NCBI RefSeq assembly: GCF_000003195.3
Contig: NC_012870.2
Span: 35,652,741 to 35,716,740 of the forward strand
From: Sorghum bicolor
Lineage: Eukaryota; Streptophyta; Magnoliopsida; Poales; Poaceae
Reading direction: 5' to 3'
Length of the DNA stretch: 64,000 nucleotides
Below the pieces are notes generated by a model. It was not told the origin of the DNA, did not search any database, and worked only from the letters and a program-made list of their open reading frames with translations. This document shows, piece after piece, positions 54,281-64,000 of the stretch (position 1 is the first letter of the stretch; each line of letters opens with the position of its first letter). A program made the translations under genes and the position numbers.

Positions 54281-57200
54281 GTCGGTGTGTCACTTGCTGC
54301 TTGGAAGGCCATGGCAATATGATCGGTATAGCCAACATTGTGGGAGAACAAATCAGTTTACTATCAATCTAACGGGGAAGAAGTTTGTTCTCAAGCCTAT
54401 GACACCCCAACAAATCATGGCTGAACATTTACAGAAGAAATCTGACATTGTTCCAATGAGTAGAGAGGAAGGAGAGCAAAAGAAAATGAGTACCATCCAC
54501 AATTCAGTGAGTGAGTGCCACAAGCCAAATTTGAGGGAGAAAAAGAAAGGAGAGGGAGAGAATTTAGTCATGCTAGCCACAAAATCTGAAATGAGAGAAG
54601 TGAGGAACAACCCCGAACAAGTGCTCTTTGTACTTGTATACAAAGACATTTTAATTTCAGCAAATGACATGACCTCTCTTCCTAGTGTTGTGTCTCATCT
54701 TCTGCAGGACTATGGAGATGTCTTTCCAGAAGAAACACCGGCGGGACTACCTCCAATTCGTGGGATTGAGCATCAAATTGATCTCATTCCAGGGGCTTCA
54801 CTACCTAATCGACCACCATACCGAACCAATCCAGAAGAAACAAAGGAGATACAAAGGCAAGTGCAAGAACTTCTTGATAAAGATTTTGTTCATGAAAGTT
54901 TAAGTCCTTGTGTTGTTCCTGTAATTTTAGTACATAAGAAATATGGTTCTTGGAGAATGTGTGTTGATTGTAGAGCTATAAATAACATCACTGTTCGCTA
55001 TCGCCATCCTATCCCACGTTTAGAGGACATGCTTGATGAATTAAGTGGTTCCACCATATTCACTAAAATTGATTTGAGAAGTGGATACCATCAGATAAGA
55101 ATGAAAACAGGGGATGAATGGAAAACTACATTTAAAACAAAATTTGGGTTGTATGAATGGTTAGTTATGCCTTTTGGTTTGACTAATGCTCCTAGTACTT
55201 TCATGAGATTAATGAACCATGTCTTGAGAGCTTTCATTGGAAAATTTGTTGTTGTCTACTTCGATGATATCTTAATTTACAGCAAGTCTTTTGAGAAACA
55301 TGTGAATCATATTCGGCAAGTCTTGGAAGAGCTTAGAAAGGAGAAATTATTTGCTAATCTTGAGAAGTGCAGTTTTTGCACAGACCATGTTGTGTTTCTT
55401 GGCTTTGTTGTTTCAGGAAAGGGCATAGAAGTGGATGAAAGCAAGGTGAAATCCATCAAGGATTGGCCAACTCCAACAAATGTAAGTCAAGTAAGAAGTT
55501 TTCATGGCCTTGCTGGTTTTTATAGGAGGTTTGTGAGAGATTTCAGTACCATCGCGGCTCCTTTGAATGAATTGACAAAGAAAGGTGTTGACTTTAAATG
55601 GGAAAAATCACAACAAAATGCATTTCAAGAATTAAAGAAACGTTTGACTGAAGCACATGTACTTGTTCTTCCTGATTTCACTAAAACTTTTGAAATAGAA
55701 TGTGATGCTAGTGGAATTGGGATTGGAGGAGTTTTAATGCAACAAGGAAAACCTGTAGCATATTTTAGTGAAAAACTAGGAGGTGCTCAATTGAATTATT
55801 CTGTGTATGATAAAGAATTATATGCTTTGGTGCGTGTGCTTGAAACATGGCAGCACTACTTATGGCCAAAAGAATTTGTTATTCACTCTGATCATGAAAC
55901 TTTGAAGTACTTGAAAGGACAAGCAAAACTGAACCGTCGTCATGCCAAATGGGTTGAGTTCATCAGAACATTTCCATACATTGTGAAATATAAGAAAGGT
56001 AAGGACAATGTTGTTGCTGATGCTCTGTCACGAAAGAGTGTGTTGCTAAACCAACTTGAGGTAAAGGTTTTGGGACTTGAAAGTTTGAAAGAACTGTACA
56101 GTAATGACCCTAAATTTTCAGAACCATATAATCATTGTAAAAATGGAAAAGGTTGGGAAAAGTATCATATACATGATGGATTTTTGTTTAGAGCTAACAA
56201 AATCTGTGTTCCAAATTCTTCGGTTAGATTGTTTTTGTTGCAGGAGTCTCATGGTGGAGGATTGACAGGCCATTTTGGACAAAGGAAAACCTATGAGCTG
56301 CTAGAAGATCATTTTTATTGGCCCAAGATGAGAAGAGATGTCATCAGATTCGTGGAGCGATGCGTTACCTGTCACAAAGCTAAGTCTAAACTGAACCCTC
56401 ATGGTTTATATACTCCTTTACCTACTCCTAAAACTCCTTGGGAAGACATAAGCATGGATTTTGTCTTGGGGTTGCCTAGAACTCAGAAAGGAAAAGATTC
56501 AATTTTTGTTGTGGTTGATAGATGTTCAAAGATGGCTCATTTTATTCCTTGTAACAAGAGCGACGATGCTTCACATATTGCTAATTTGTTCTTCAGGGAA
56601 ATTGTGCGGCTACATGAAATGCCTAGAACCATTGTATCTGATTGTGATGTCAAGTTTGTGAGCTATTTTTGGAAAACATTATGGGCAAAGCTTGGAACCA
56701 AGCTTTTGTTCTCCACCACTTGTCACCCTCAAACCGATGGACAAACTGAAGTGGTGAATCGCACATTGTCAATGTTGCTGCGAACTATGGTGAAAAAGAA
56801 CCTGAAGGTTTGGGAGGAATGCTTGCCACATGCGGAGTTTGCATATAACAGGGCAGTACACTCTACCACTAATATGTGTCCTTTTGAAATTGTATATGGG
56901 TTCAAACCTATTGCTCCGATAGATTTGTTGCCCCTTCCATTACAGGAAAGAACCAATATGGAAGCCTCCAAGCATGCTGCATACATCAAGAAGGTACACG
57001 AGAAGACCAAGGAAGCAATTGAACTCAAGGCAGGACGCAAGGCTGCAAGTATGAACAAACATAGGAAGATGGTGTTATTTGAACCCGGGGACTTGGTGTG
57101 GATACACTTGCGCAAGGATCATTTTCCTCAGCAGCGCAAATCAAAATTGCTACCACGAGGAGATGGTTCATTTCGTGTTCTTGAGAAGATCAATGACAAT

Positions 57201-57791
57201 GCATACAAGATTGATCTTCCTGTAAGTTATGGTGTGAGCAACTCCTTCAATGTTGCTGATCTCTCACCATTCACAAGTGAAGACACTTTAGAGTCGAGGA
57301 CGACTCCTTTTCAAGGGGCGGAGGATGATATGACCATGCCACCAAGCAACATGTCACAAGCTCCAAGTCAAGCTACACCCACTCAAGTTTCACCTACACC
57401 GACACCAGCTCAAGTCATCGATGGACCGATTACACGTAGTCGTGCAAAGAAGCTACAACAAGAGGTCCACGCGCTACTTTGTGAGATTCATTTTAACATT
57501 AATGAGAATTATATACTACCTAAGTGTTGTACCTTGATTGTACTCAGGTATATAGAAGAAGAGAAGGAAGAATCGGACCATGAAGAACGTACCAGTGCAA
57601 GTTTCAGAAGAAGTCAAAAACGGACCAGTGGAAGTCAAAAACGGACCAGTGCAAAGAATCTTCATAACGTTTTACTCACAAAAGATATGAAGGTCCATGA
57701 CCACTTGATGGAAAGCTTGACGAGTCTACTTTCCAATGAATCTAGTGACGACCAGTTTGGATGCTCCATATTGCCTGCATACCAGAATTAG
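54281..57791 (+). CDS. Pol polyprotein of element H, C-terminal part (protease end, RT, RNase H, integrase)
   Basis: The frame opens artificially at 54210 in the LTR of G; H sequence starts at 54281. About 1170 codons are open. [25 protein letters not shown], active site YFDD (55257-55268). RNase [15 protein letters not shown] and SDHETLKYL. Integrase: finger [13 protein letters not shown]...CVTCHKAKS, catalytic [25 protein letters not shown]-terminus: [13 protein letters not shown] and then, past the LTR boundary at 57327, a tail with [19 protein letters not shown]. The C-terminal tail is therefore encoded by the LTR, as reported for some CRM elements. No chromodomain seen. Confidence 0.92.
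57313..57326 (+). promoter_or_regulatory. Polypurine tract of element H, inside the pol frame
   Basis: CAAGGGGCGGAGGA immediately precedes the 3' LTR and is also coding (QGAED). Confidence 0.8.
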
Positions 57792-58518
57792 TACAGACTG
57801 CTCAGAAGGTCAACAGTCTGTCGTGACAGAATATTGGTACAACTTGCCAAGTAAAACTGTACCAATCTACAGCATTTTGCGGTGCATGGCATACATTGCT
57901 GCAAAGCACTTGGAGTCTAGTTTCACACCCAAGAAACGGTTCATCATTTGGGCTTCCAATAAAAAGTTATAATCAGTTTATTGGAAACTGCTCTGGAGGC
58001 CAACAGTCACGCAAAGCCACTTCGGGAATCCATTTCGAGGGGACCTTTCACATTGCCTTCCCTAAGAAACTCTATTTCGTTTTCATACCTATCTAGTAGG
58101 ACTGTTGCTAGTATAAATACCCCCTAAGACTCATTGTAATCTAAGACTTTGATAATTGAAATACAGAACCCCTTTGTTCAGCTGCGAGCTAACAAATTCA
58201 GAGAGTGATCTCTACCCCTTTGCTCTTGTGATTTCCTCACGGGATTACATAGGCGGCGGCTTCATCCGCTCCCAATGGGTGCTCCTACTTCCTTCAAGGT
58301 ATTCCTTGATTGATTGTAGGCTGTGTTGGTTGGTTCTTTGAGAGTATGGTTGGGCGAATCCTCGATTCAGGTTGCCGGTTAAAGACGGTGGTTGGCTTCG
58401 AGTTTTATTTGCCAGGTTGCACTAGTTATCGCTGCTTGCAGCAAGTTATCCGGCTGTTCTTCAGCTAGTTATCGGTGTTAATCCTACGTCGTGAAGATCG
58501 GGACAACGTGTCGTATCA
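57327..58518 (+). repeat. 3' LTR of element H
   Basis: 1192 bp, TGATATGACC...GTATCA, with TATAAATA at 58112-58119. The first 465 bp carry the end of pol. The GTTTC target copy follows. Confidence 0.92.
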
Positions 58519-58523
58519 GTTTC

Positions 58524-59758
58524 CCTCGAGATGGTTAGAACATCGTGGCATCAACCATGCTATTACACAACATGCCTGAACCCTCAAACTCCCAGGCGCG
58601 ACGCATTCGGGACGAGGTGCAATGTTTGCTCCACATGGCGGCAGCCCAGCAAGCTAAGAGCTCGGCCTCTCGACGTCGAGGGGCAGCCACAGAGAAGTGC
58701 CCGGAGCCAGCCCGAAACGAGAGGGATGTGTCAGTAAATCAAGAGCCACCTCCTCAAGGCAAGAAAACGGTGCCAATTCAAGAGCACCTCATCAACAATC
58801 GAGAGCCTCGTGATGCTCACAATGAGATCAACGAGCATCGATGCCGCAAGCATGGGGATGCCGAGGAGCGAGGCTACAGCGCCCACTGTGGCACACTCTA
58901 TGACAGCGATGAGGACCGGATGGCACCAGAGCCACCGGGCCCTCGAGTCTTCAGTAGAGCAATTCATAGCACGCCACTGCCAAGCCCGTTCTGACCCCCG
59001 ACTAGCATCGCCAAATACAATGGCGAAACCAAGCCAGAGCTATGGTTGGTGAAACCATGCTAGCTAGGAGGCGCTCGAGGGGATGATCGAGCCATCATCC
59101 GGCAACTTCCACTTTTCCTCTCTGACACTACTCGCAGGTGGCTCGAGGAACTCCCGGCCAACCAAATACACGACTGGACCGACCTGGTCCGGGTGTTCGA
59201 GGGAAACTTCAAGGGGACTTGCATCTGCCCCGGCAATTCATGGGACCTCAGCAAATGCAAACAGAGATCTAGAGAATCTCTCCAAGAGTACGCTCGATGC
59301 TTCTCCAAGTAGCACATGGAGCTCCCGCACATCCCCGACCATGACATCATTCTGGCATTCGTCTCAGGCATCACTTGTAAGGATTTGGTGCGAGAGATAG
59401 GGCGGAATCGTCCACAAACCATCGACAAGCTAATGGACATAGTGGCGAACTACGCCGCCAGCGAGGAGGCGGTCGGCGCTTTCTTTAGCCACGAGAATGA
59501 CAAGGGGAAAGCGCGAGCCAATGACGAAGGCTCCAGCAGGGGGCCCGAAAAGAACAAGAAGAAGAAGAAAGCACGGCAGAACAAACATGAGGCCCTCGAC
59601 GACGATTTCGTCACTATGGTCGAACACAAGAAGCCTCGAGGCCCCCCAGAGGGGGCCGTCTTCAACAAGATGCTCAAGGAGCCCTGCCCTTACCACAGGG
59701 GAGGGGCCAACCACAAGCTCGAGGATTGCCGCATGCTAAAAAGTACTTCGACAGCCTA
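58524..59758 (+). pseudogene. gag of element I, continued after H
   Basis: Resumes the Tat-type gag interrupted at 31446. Pieces: 58545-58994 (QARRIRDEVQCLLHMAAAQQ, then DRMAPEPPGPRVFS), a broken core around 59000-59310 (RRWLEELPANQIHDWTDL in one frame) and 59316-59759 (DHDIILAFVSGITCKDLVRE, YAASEEAVGAFF, a Lys-rich linker). It ends with a zinc-knuckle variant CPYHRGGANHKLEDC typical of Tat gag. Stops near 58992, 59059 and 59310 inactivate it. The next domain is in another frame after an A run at about 59738. Confidence 0.8.
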
Positions 59759-60595
59759 GGGCTGAAGAAGGACGACCAAAGGAAGGATAAAGGTGATGAC
59801 AAGAGCGGAAGCAAAGACGATGATGGACTCCCCGTCGTCCATGATTGCTATATGATCTACGACAGACCCTCGATGCAGCTCACATCACGACAGCGCAAGA
59901 GGGAGCACAGGGAGGTTTTTGCGGCAAGGATGGCGGTGCCGTATTACCTCAACTGGTCGAGAACCCCCATCACCTTTGATCGCGATGACAACCCCGACAG
60001 GGTCGTCGCCCCTGGTGTCTACCCGCTTGTCGTCGACCCTATCATCATCAATGCTCGACTCTCGAAGGTATTGATGGACAGCGGCAGCAGCCTCAACATC
60101 ATCTACCTCGAGACTCTCAACCTCCTAGGCATTGAGAGAGCACAGCTCCACCCCAGCGCGGGTGGCTTTCATAGTGTCATACCAGGGTAGGTCAAATCGA
60201 CCTACCAGTCTGTTTTGGCACGACTACCAACTTCAGGAAGGAGACCCTCACTTTCGAGGTGGTGGGTTTTTGAGGCACCTATCACGCCATCATCGGACGC
60301 TCGGGATACGCCAAGTTTATGGTGAACCCCAACTACACCTACCTCAAGTTGAAGATGCCCGGGCCCAAAGGAGTTATCACCGTCAACTCCTCCTACGAGC
60401 ACGCTTACAAATGCGACGTCAAGAGCACCACCGAGCTCGCCTCGAGACTCGAGGCCCTCGCTGTTGAGGCTCTAGAGCCAAAGCGCCATGCTGGCAGCTT
60501 CGAGCCAGCAGAAGGCACAAAGAAGGTCACGCTCGACCCCGACAACTCCGATGGCAAGATGTTGACGATCAGCGCAGACCTCGACCCCAAATAGG
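59740..60595 (+). pseudogene. Protease region of element I
   Basis: The frame 59726-60190 has the linker KKYFDSLGLKKDDQRKD and the aspartic protease motif VLMDSGSSLNIIY (D-S-G intact). A frame change near 60170-60320 leads to 60319-60594 (FMVNPNYTYLKLKMPGPKGV in the native reading), the linker to RT. Stop at 60592-60594. Confidence 0.8.
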
Positions 60596-61330
60596 AGGTC
60601 GTGCTCGTCGACTTTCTCCGTGCAAATGCCAACATGTTTGCATGGAGTCCCTTAGATATGCCTGGCGTATCGAGGGAAGTTGCCGAGCACTCCTTGGAGA
60701 TCCAAGCCGGTTCCAAACCAGTGAAGCAATGACTGCGCCGCTTCAACGAGGAGAAGCGCAAGGTCATTGGTGAGGAGGTCCATAAGCTTTTGACAGCTGG
60801 ATTCATCAAGGAGGTTCATCATCCCGACTGGTTAGCAAATTATGTATAAGTTAAGAAAAGAATGGGAAAATGAGGATGTGTGTAGATTATACCAGTTTAA
60901 ATAAAGCATGTATGAAAGTTCCATTTCCTTTGCCACGCATCGATCAAATTGTCGATTCTACCGTGGGATGCGAAACCCTTTCGTTCCTTGATGCTTATTC
61001 TGGATACCATCTGATAAAAAATGAAAGAGTCCGACCAGCTCGCGACCTGTTTCATCACCGCCTTTGAGATGTATTGCTATGTGACCATGCCCTTTGGACT
61101 TCGAAACACTAGGGCAACGTACCAGCGGTGCATGCTCCACGTTTTTGAAGAACACATAGGGTCGACGATCCAGGCATATGTTGACGACATCGTCGTTAAA
61201 TCAAAGAGGCAAGGCAACCTGATTCACGACCTTGAGATCGCATTTGGCTGTCTACGGTGCTAACAATATCAAGCTCAACCCCGAAAAATGTGTCTTTGGT
61301 GTGCCTCGAGGCATGCTATTAGGATACATA
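60596..61330 (+). pseudogene. Reverse transcriptase region of element I
   Basis: Fragments: VSREVAEHSLEIQAGSKPV near 60665, RMCVDYTSLNKACMKVPFPL at 60873, AYSGYHLI, then a frame change near 61015 into QLATCFITAFEMYCYVTMPF and the catalytic YVDDIVVKSK near 61180. Stops near 60731, 60848 and 60870 break it. Confidence 0.85.
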
Positions 61331-61997
61331 GTCTCCTAGCGCGGCATCGAGGCCAACCCTGAGAAAGTCGTGGCCATCACCAAGATGGGGATGATTCGAG
61401 ACGTCAAGGGCATACAAAAAGTGACGGGCTGTCTGGCGGCACTCAGCCGTTTCATCTCGTGGCTGGGGGAAAGCGCTGCCGTTATACCGGCTCCTGAAGA
61501 AAGCTGAGTGTTCTGCATGGACTGTCGAGGCGGAGGAATCACTCGACAAACTCAAGAGGATGTTGACCGCTACTCCGATCCTAGTGCCCCCTGGACCCAC
61601 GGAACCTTTGCTCCTTTATGTTGCGGCAACAACCCAGGTCATTAGTGTAGCTGTAGTGGTAGAATGGCCAGAAGAGGGGCACGCGCTTCCAGTTCAGCGG
61701 CCTATCTACTTCATCAGCGAGGTGCTCTCAGAAACAAAGGTACGATATACCCAGATTCAAAAATTAGTCTATGCTATGATTCTCGCTCGACGCAAGCTAC
61801 AACACTACTTTCTCGGCCATCCAATCACGGTGGTCTCATCCTTTCCGCTGTGCGAGATCATCCAGAATCGAGAAGCCACCTGGAGGACCGCCAAATGGTC
61901 GGTCGAGCTAATGGGGGAGGCCCTCACATATGCGCCTCATAAAGCCATCAAGTCCCAAGCACTGGCGGACTTCATCACCGAATGGACAGACACCTAG
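61331..61997 (+). pseudogene. Native RNase H region of element I (degenerate)
   Basis: The frame 61560-61997 contains the RT-linked RNase H remnant (PLLLYVAATTQVISVAVVVE, RPIYFISEVLSETKVRYTQI, LARRKLQHYFLGHPITVVSS) and ends ALADFITEWTDT at a TAG. In the Tat lineage this domain has lost catalytic residues, in keeping with YVAAT in place of the usual D-A-S. Confidence 0.8.
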
Positions 61998-62030
61998 TTC
62001 TCCCCGACTCAGGTCTAGGCGGAACTCTAG

Positions 62031-62558
62031 ATGATGTACTTTGATGGGTCACTCATGAAGATGGGGGCTGGGGCAGGCTTGCTATTCATATCTCCCCTTG
62101 GCGTCCACATGAGGTACGTGATTCGAATACATTTCACGGCATCTAATAATGTTGCAGAATACGAGGACCTCATCAATGGGTGAAGGATCGCTGTCGAGCT
62201 TGGGGTCCGATGCCTCTACGTCTGATGCGATTCTCAGCTGGTCATCGACCAAGTCATGAAAGCCTCGAGCTGTCACGGCCCAAAAATGGAGGCTTTCTGC
62301 AAGGAAGTACGTAAGCTTAAATACAAGTTCTATGGTCTCGAGCTCATCCACATCACACGACGGTACAATGAAGCGGCTGACGAGCTCGCCAAGATTGCAT
62401 CCACTCAAGGCACTGTCCCACCAGACGCTTTCTCAAGGGATCTACTTGAGTCGTCTGTCAACCTTAGCGCGGGAGCTGGCGTCGAGGCACCAGCTCCCGA
62501 GCCTATTGATGCGGTCGAGGCTCTACTGGTAGCAGCAGAGGTGATGGAGCTCGAGTAA
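62031..62558 (+). pseudogene. Additional (archaeal-type) RNase H of element I
   Basis: Starts MMYFDGSLMKMGAGAGLLFI. Catalytic-type residues are visible as FDGS, NNVAEYE and CDSQLVIDQV, and the domain ends RRYNEAADELAKIAS. Two TGA stops (62181-62183 and 62223-62225) lie in frame. An acidic, Ala/Pro-rich tail ends TAA at 62556-62558. The same frame then continues into integrase. This extra domain identifies the Tat lineage. Confidence 0.85.
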
Positions 62559-63563
62559 CCCTCTCGACACCCCAGCCGACCATTTGATTGGCATACGCCC
62601 TTCCTCGACTGCCTGATCCAAGGCGAGCTACCAGAAGATCGAGCTGAGGCCCGTCGTATCACTCAATGGGCCAAATCATATGTAATCTATGGTGAAAGCA
62701 AAGAGCTATACTGGCGAAGCCCGATGGGGATTTTGCAGCGCTGCATCACCGTGGAAGAGGGATGAAAGCTCCTCGAGGATCTGCACTTGGGGGCTTGCGG
62801 CCACCACACGGCTCCCAGAACCCTCGTCGGCAACGCCTTTCGTCAAGGCTTCTACTGGCCAATGGCCATCACTGACGCCATCGAGCTTGTTCGTTCGTGC
62901 CATAGATGCCAGTTCTACGCCAAGGAGACCCACCTCGTAGCTCACACTCTATACATGATTCCCATCACTTGGCCGTTTGTTGTATGGGGCATCGACCTCG
63001 TGGGTCCTCTCAAAAAGGCGGCAAGAGGGTATACCCATCTGCTGGTGGCCATCGACAAATTCTCAAAGTGGATTGAGGCTCAACCCATCACAAACATCCG
63101 CTCCGAGCAGGCCATCCTCTTGTTCATAGACATAATCCACCGGTTTGGGATACCCAACGTCATCATCACCGACAATGGCACACAGTTCACTGGAAAAAAA
63201 TTCTTGGACTTCAATGAGCGGCATCACATCCGTGTGAACTGGTCTGCAGTAGCTCAACCTCAAACTAACGGCCAGGTCGAGCGTGCCAACGACATGATTT
63301 TACAAGGGCTCAAGCCTAGAATCTACAACTGGTTGAAGAAATTCGGTAAGAAATGGGTCGAAGAACTCTCCTCAGTCCTGTGGAGCTTAAGAACGACGCC
63401 AAGTAGATACCATGAAATTCACCCTGTTTTCATGGTCTATGGATCTAAGGCCGTGCTTCCAACAGACCTTGAGTATTGGTCACCTCGACTCAAAGCATAC
63501 AACGAGCAGATGAACAAAGAGACTCTAGAGAACACAGCCGACCAACTCGAGGTCATTCTTTAA
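62559..63563 (+). pseudogene. Integrase of element I
   Basis: Same frame as the preceding RNase H. The linker has RPFDWHTPFLDCLIQGELPE, YWRSPMGILQRCITVEEG and a TGA at 62763-62765. The HHCC finger is HLGACGHH...CHRCQ. The core is intact: WGIDLVGP, ITDNGTQFTG, TNGQVERAND (D, D, E). The open piece 62787-63563 ends LEVIL-TAA. C-terminal residues after the core seem shortened compared with active relatives. Integrase joins element DNA to the target. Confidence 0.88.
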
Positions 63564-63718
63564 TAAAGATCGATCGAGGAACACGAACTTAGGTAGCAAA
63601 GCAATAAAGGAAACTCGAGCATAAAAATGACAAGTATCTATAGAAACCATAAGGCCACAGTGCTCTTCAAAGGTAAACACTAAATATATTACATTGGGTC
63701 TAGATACCCAGATTAGGC
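63564..63718 (+). other. Non-coding spacer after pol of element I
   Basis: AT-rich sequence between the pol stop and the end of the antisense ORF. Nothing recognised. Confidence 0.6.
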
Positions 63719-64000
63719 TCATGGGCCTTGATCATCATTCCCACCATCTCTTCCCTCGCCCTCTATGTTCACGCCGGCCTCTAGAGGAAGCACCTCTAGC
63801 TCGAACAGCTTCGCCAGCCTCTCGCCAGGCCCCTCCACTTCGTCGATCAAGGAGTGGAGCCTCTCCTCATTCTCTGCATCAGTCTTGGAGATATCGGCGA
63901 TGAAGCCGTGGGATACCACCTCCATGTCATAGGAGAAGTCCGAGGAGATGACAACCATAGCTTGCTTCACTCTAATGTGGAGTGCGTCCAGCACTCGGTC
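63719..64000 (-). CDS. C-terminus of the antisense ORF of element I (Tat-type, partial)
   Basis: Open on the minus strand from the window edge to the stop at 63719. It reads MLDALHIRVKQAMVVISSDF, then a helical stretch ending DEVEGPGERLAKLFELEVLP. Tat-lineage elements such as Grande carry an antisense gene between pol and the 3' LTR, and this end resembles the C-terminus of the large plant 'putative gypsy-type transposon' protein family linked with it. The N-terminus lies beyond 64000. The strand, position and frame support the call; the family is from memory. Confidence 0.6.
   Translation of the reverse strand, partial: DRVLDALHIRVKQAMVVISSDFSYDMEVVSHGFIADISKTDAENEERLHSLIDEVEGPGERLAKLFELEVLPLEAGVNIEGEGRDGGNDDQGP

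Larger units (their letters stand above)
31447..58518 (+). mobile_element. Element H: CRM-clade chromovirus-type LTR retrotransposon
   Basis: Two LTRs of 1192 bp (TGATATGACC...TATCA) and a perfect target duplication GTTTC (31442-31446 and 58519-58523) define it. Without G it is about 7.5 kb. A PBS resembling initiator tRNA-Met, a gag-protease frame, a long pol frame and a PPT are present. RT wording ([20 protein letters not shown]) and pol reading on into the 3' LTR fit the CRM clade. LTRs differ at roughly 40 positions by eye. Confidence 0.9.
29271..64000 (+). mobile_element. Element I: Tat-lineage Ty3/gypsy retrotransposon, 3' LTR off-window
   Basis: This + strand element has a 5' LTR (29271-30342), a PBS, a leader ORF and gag, then (after the 27-kb insertion of H) gag, protease, RT, degenerate RNase H, an additional archaeal-type RNase H, integrase and an antisense ORF. 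The extra RNase H and the antisense ORF are marks of the Tat lineage. It is inserted in the post-ORF region of E. Coding sequences have many stops and shifts. Confidence 0.88.

Overview
This window is plant nuclear DNA, almost certainly from a grass with a repeat-rich genome and possibly a panicoid, although the sequence does not fix the species. The Athila-, Tekay-, CRM- and Tat-type Ty3/gypsy LTR retrotransposons and the CACTA (En/Spm) transposon found here are typical of heterochromatic grass DNA. I see no host gene, rRNA gene or credible tRNA gene. Essentially every base belongs to a transposable element, and no original host sequence is visible.

The window is one nested stack about five levels deep. 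The outermost visible element is E, an Athila-type element on the + strand, seen only at 26764-29270. Two elements sit inside E: D, a Tekay/Del-type chromovirus (+ strand, visible from 12006 to 26763, start off the left edge), and I, a Tat-lineage element (+ strand, 29271 to beyond 64000). Inside D are A (Athila-type, - strand, 1-12005, 3' part off-window) and C, a solo LTR (12637-24301). Inside A's 5' LTR is B, a complete non-autonomous element (- strand, 2559-11725). Inside C is a complete 10.4-kb CACTA transposon (13114-23558, flanked by ATA/ATA) with TNPD-like and TNPA-like genes. Inside I is H, a CRM-type chromovirus (+ strand, 31447-58518, GTTTC/GTTTC). Inside H is G, an Athila-type element (+ strand, 34681-54275, CCCAT/CCCAT). 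Inside the gag of G is F, another Athila-type element (+ strand, 36131-46446). LTR divergence judged by eye (H about 3 percent, G just under 1 percent, F about 0.5 percent) agrees with this order.

F, G and H keep nearly intact polymerase reading frames. E, I, A, B and the CACTA genes are broken by stops and frameshifts. The Athila-type elements share features that standard annotation does not explain. E, F and G carry an extra coiled-coil ORF downstream of pol with its own TATA-like promoter. Pairs of GC-rich dyads, often about 21 bp apart, lie upstream of the TATA box both in the LTR and in the internal promoter, and each element uses its own dyad sequence at both places. B, F and G carry a series of small hairpins in the 3' untranslated region whose stems vary by compensating changes. 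B and G carry extra polypurine tracts downstream of internal ORFs. F and G have a protease-like domain lacking the canonical active-site triplet. These are the most promising candidates for an undescribed regulatory design. The right edge holds the end of an antisense ORF of the kind known from Tat-lineage elements.
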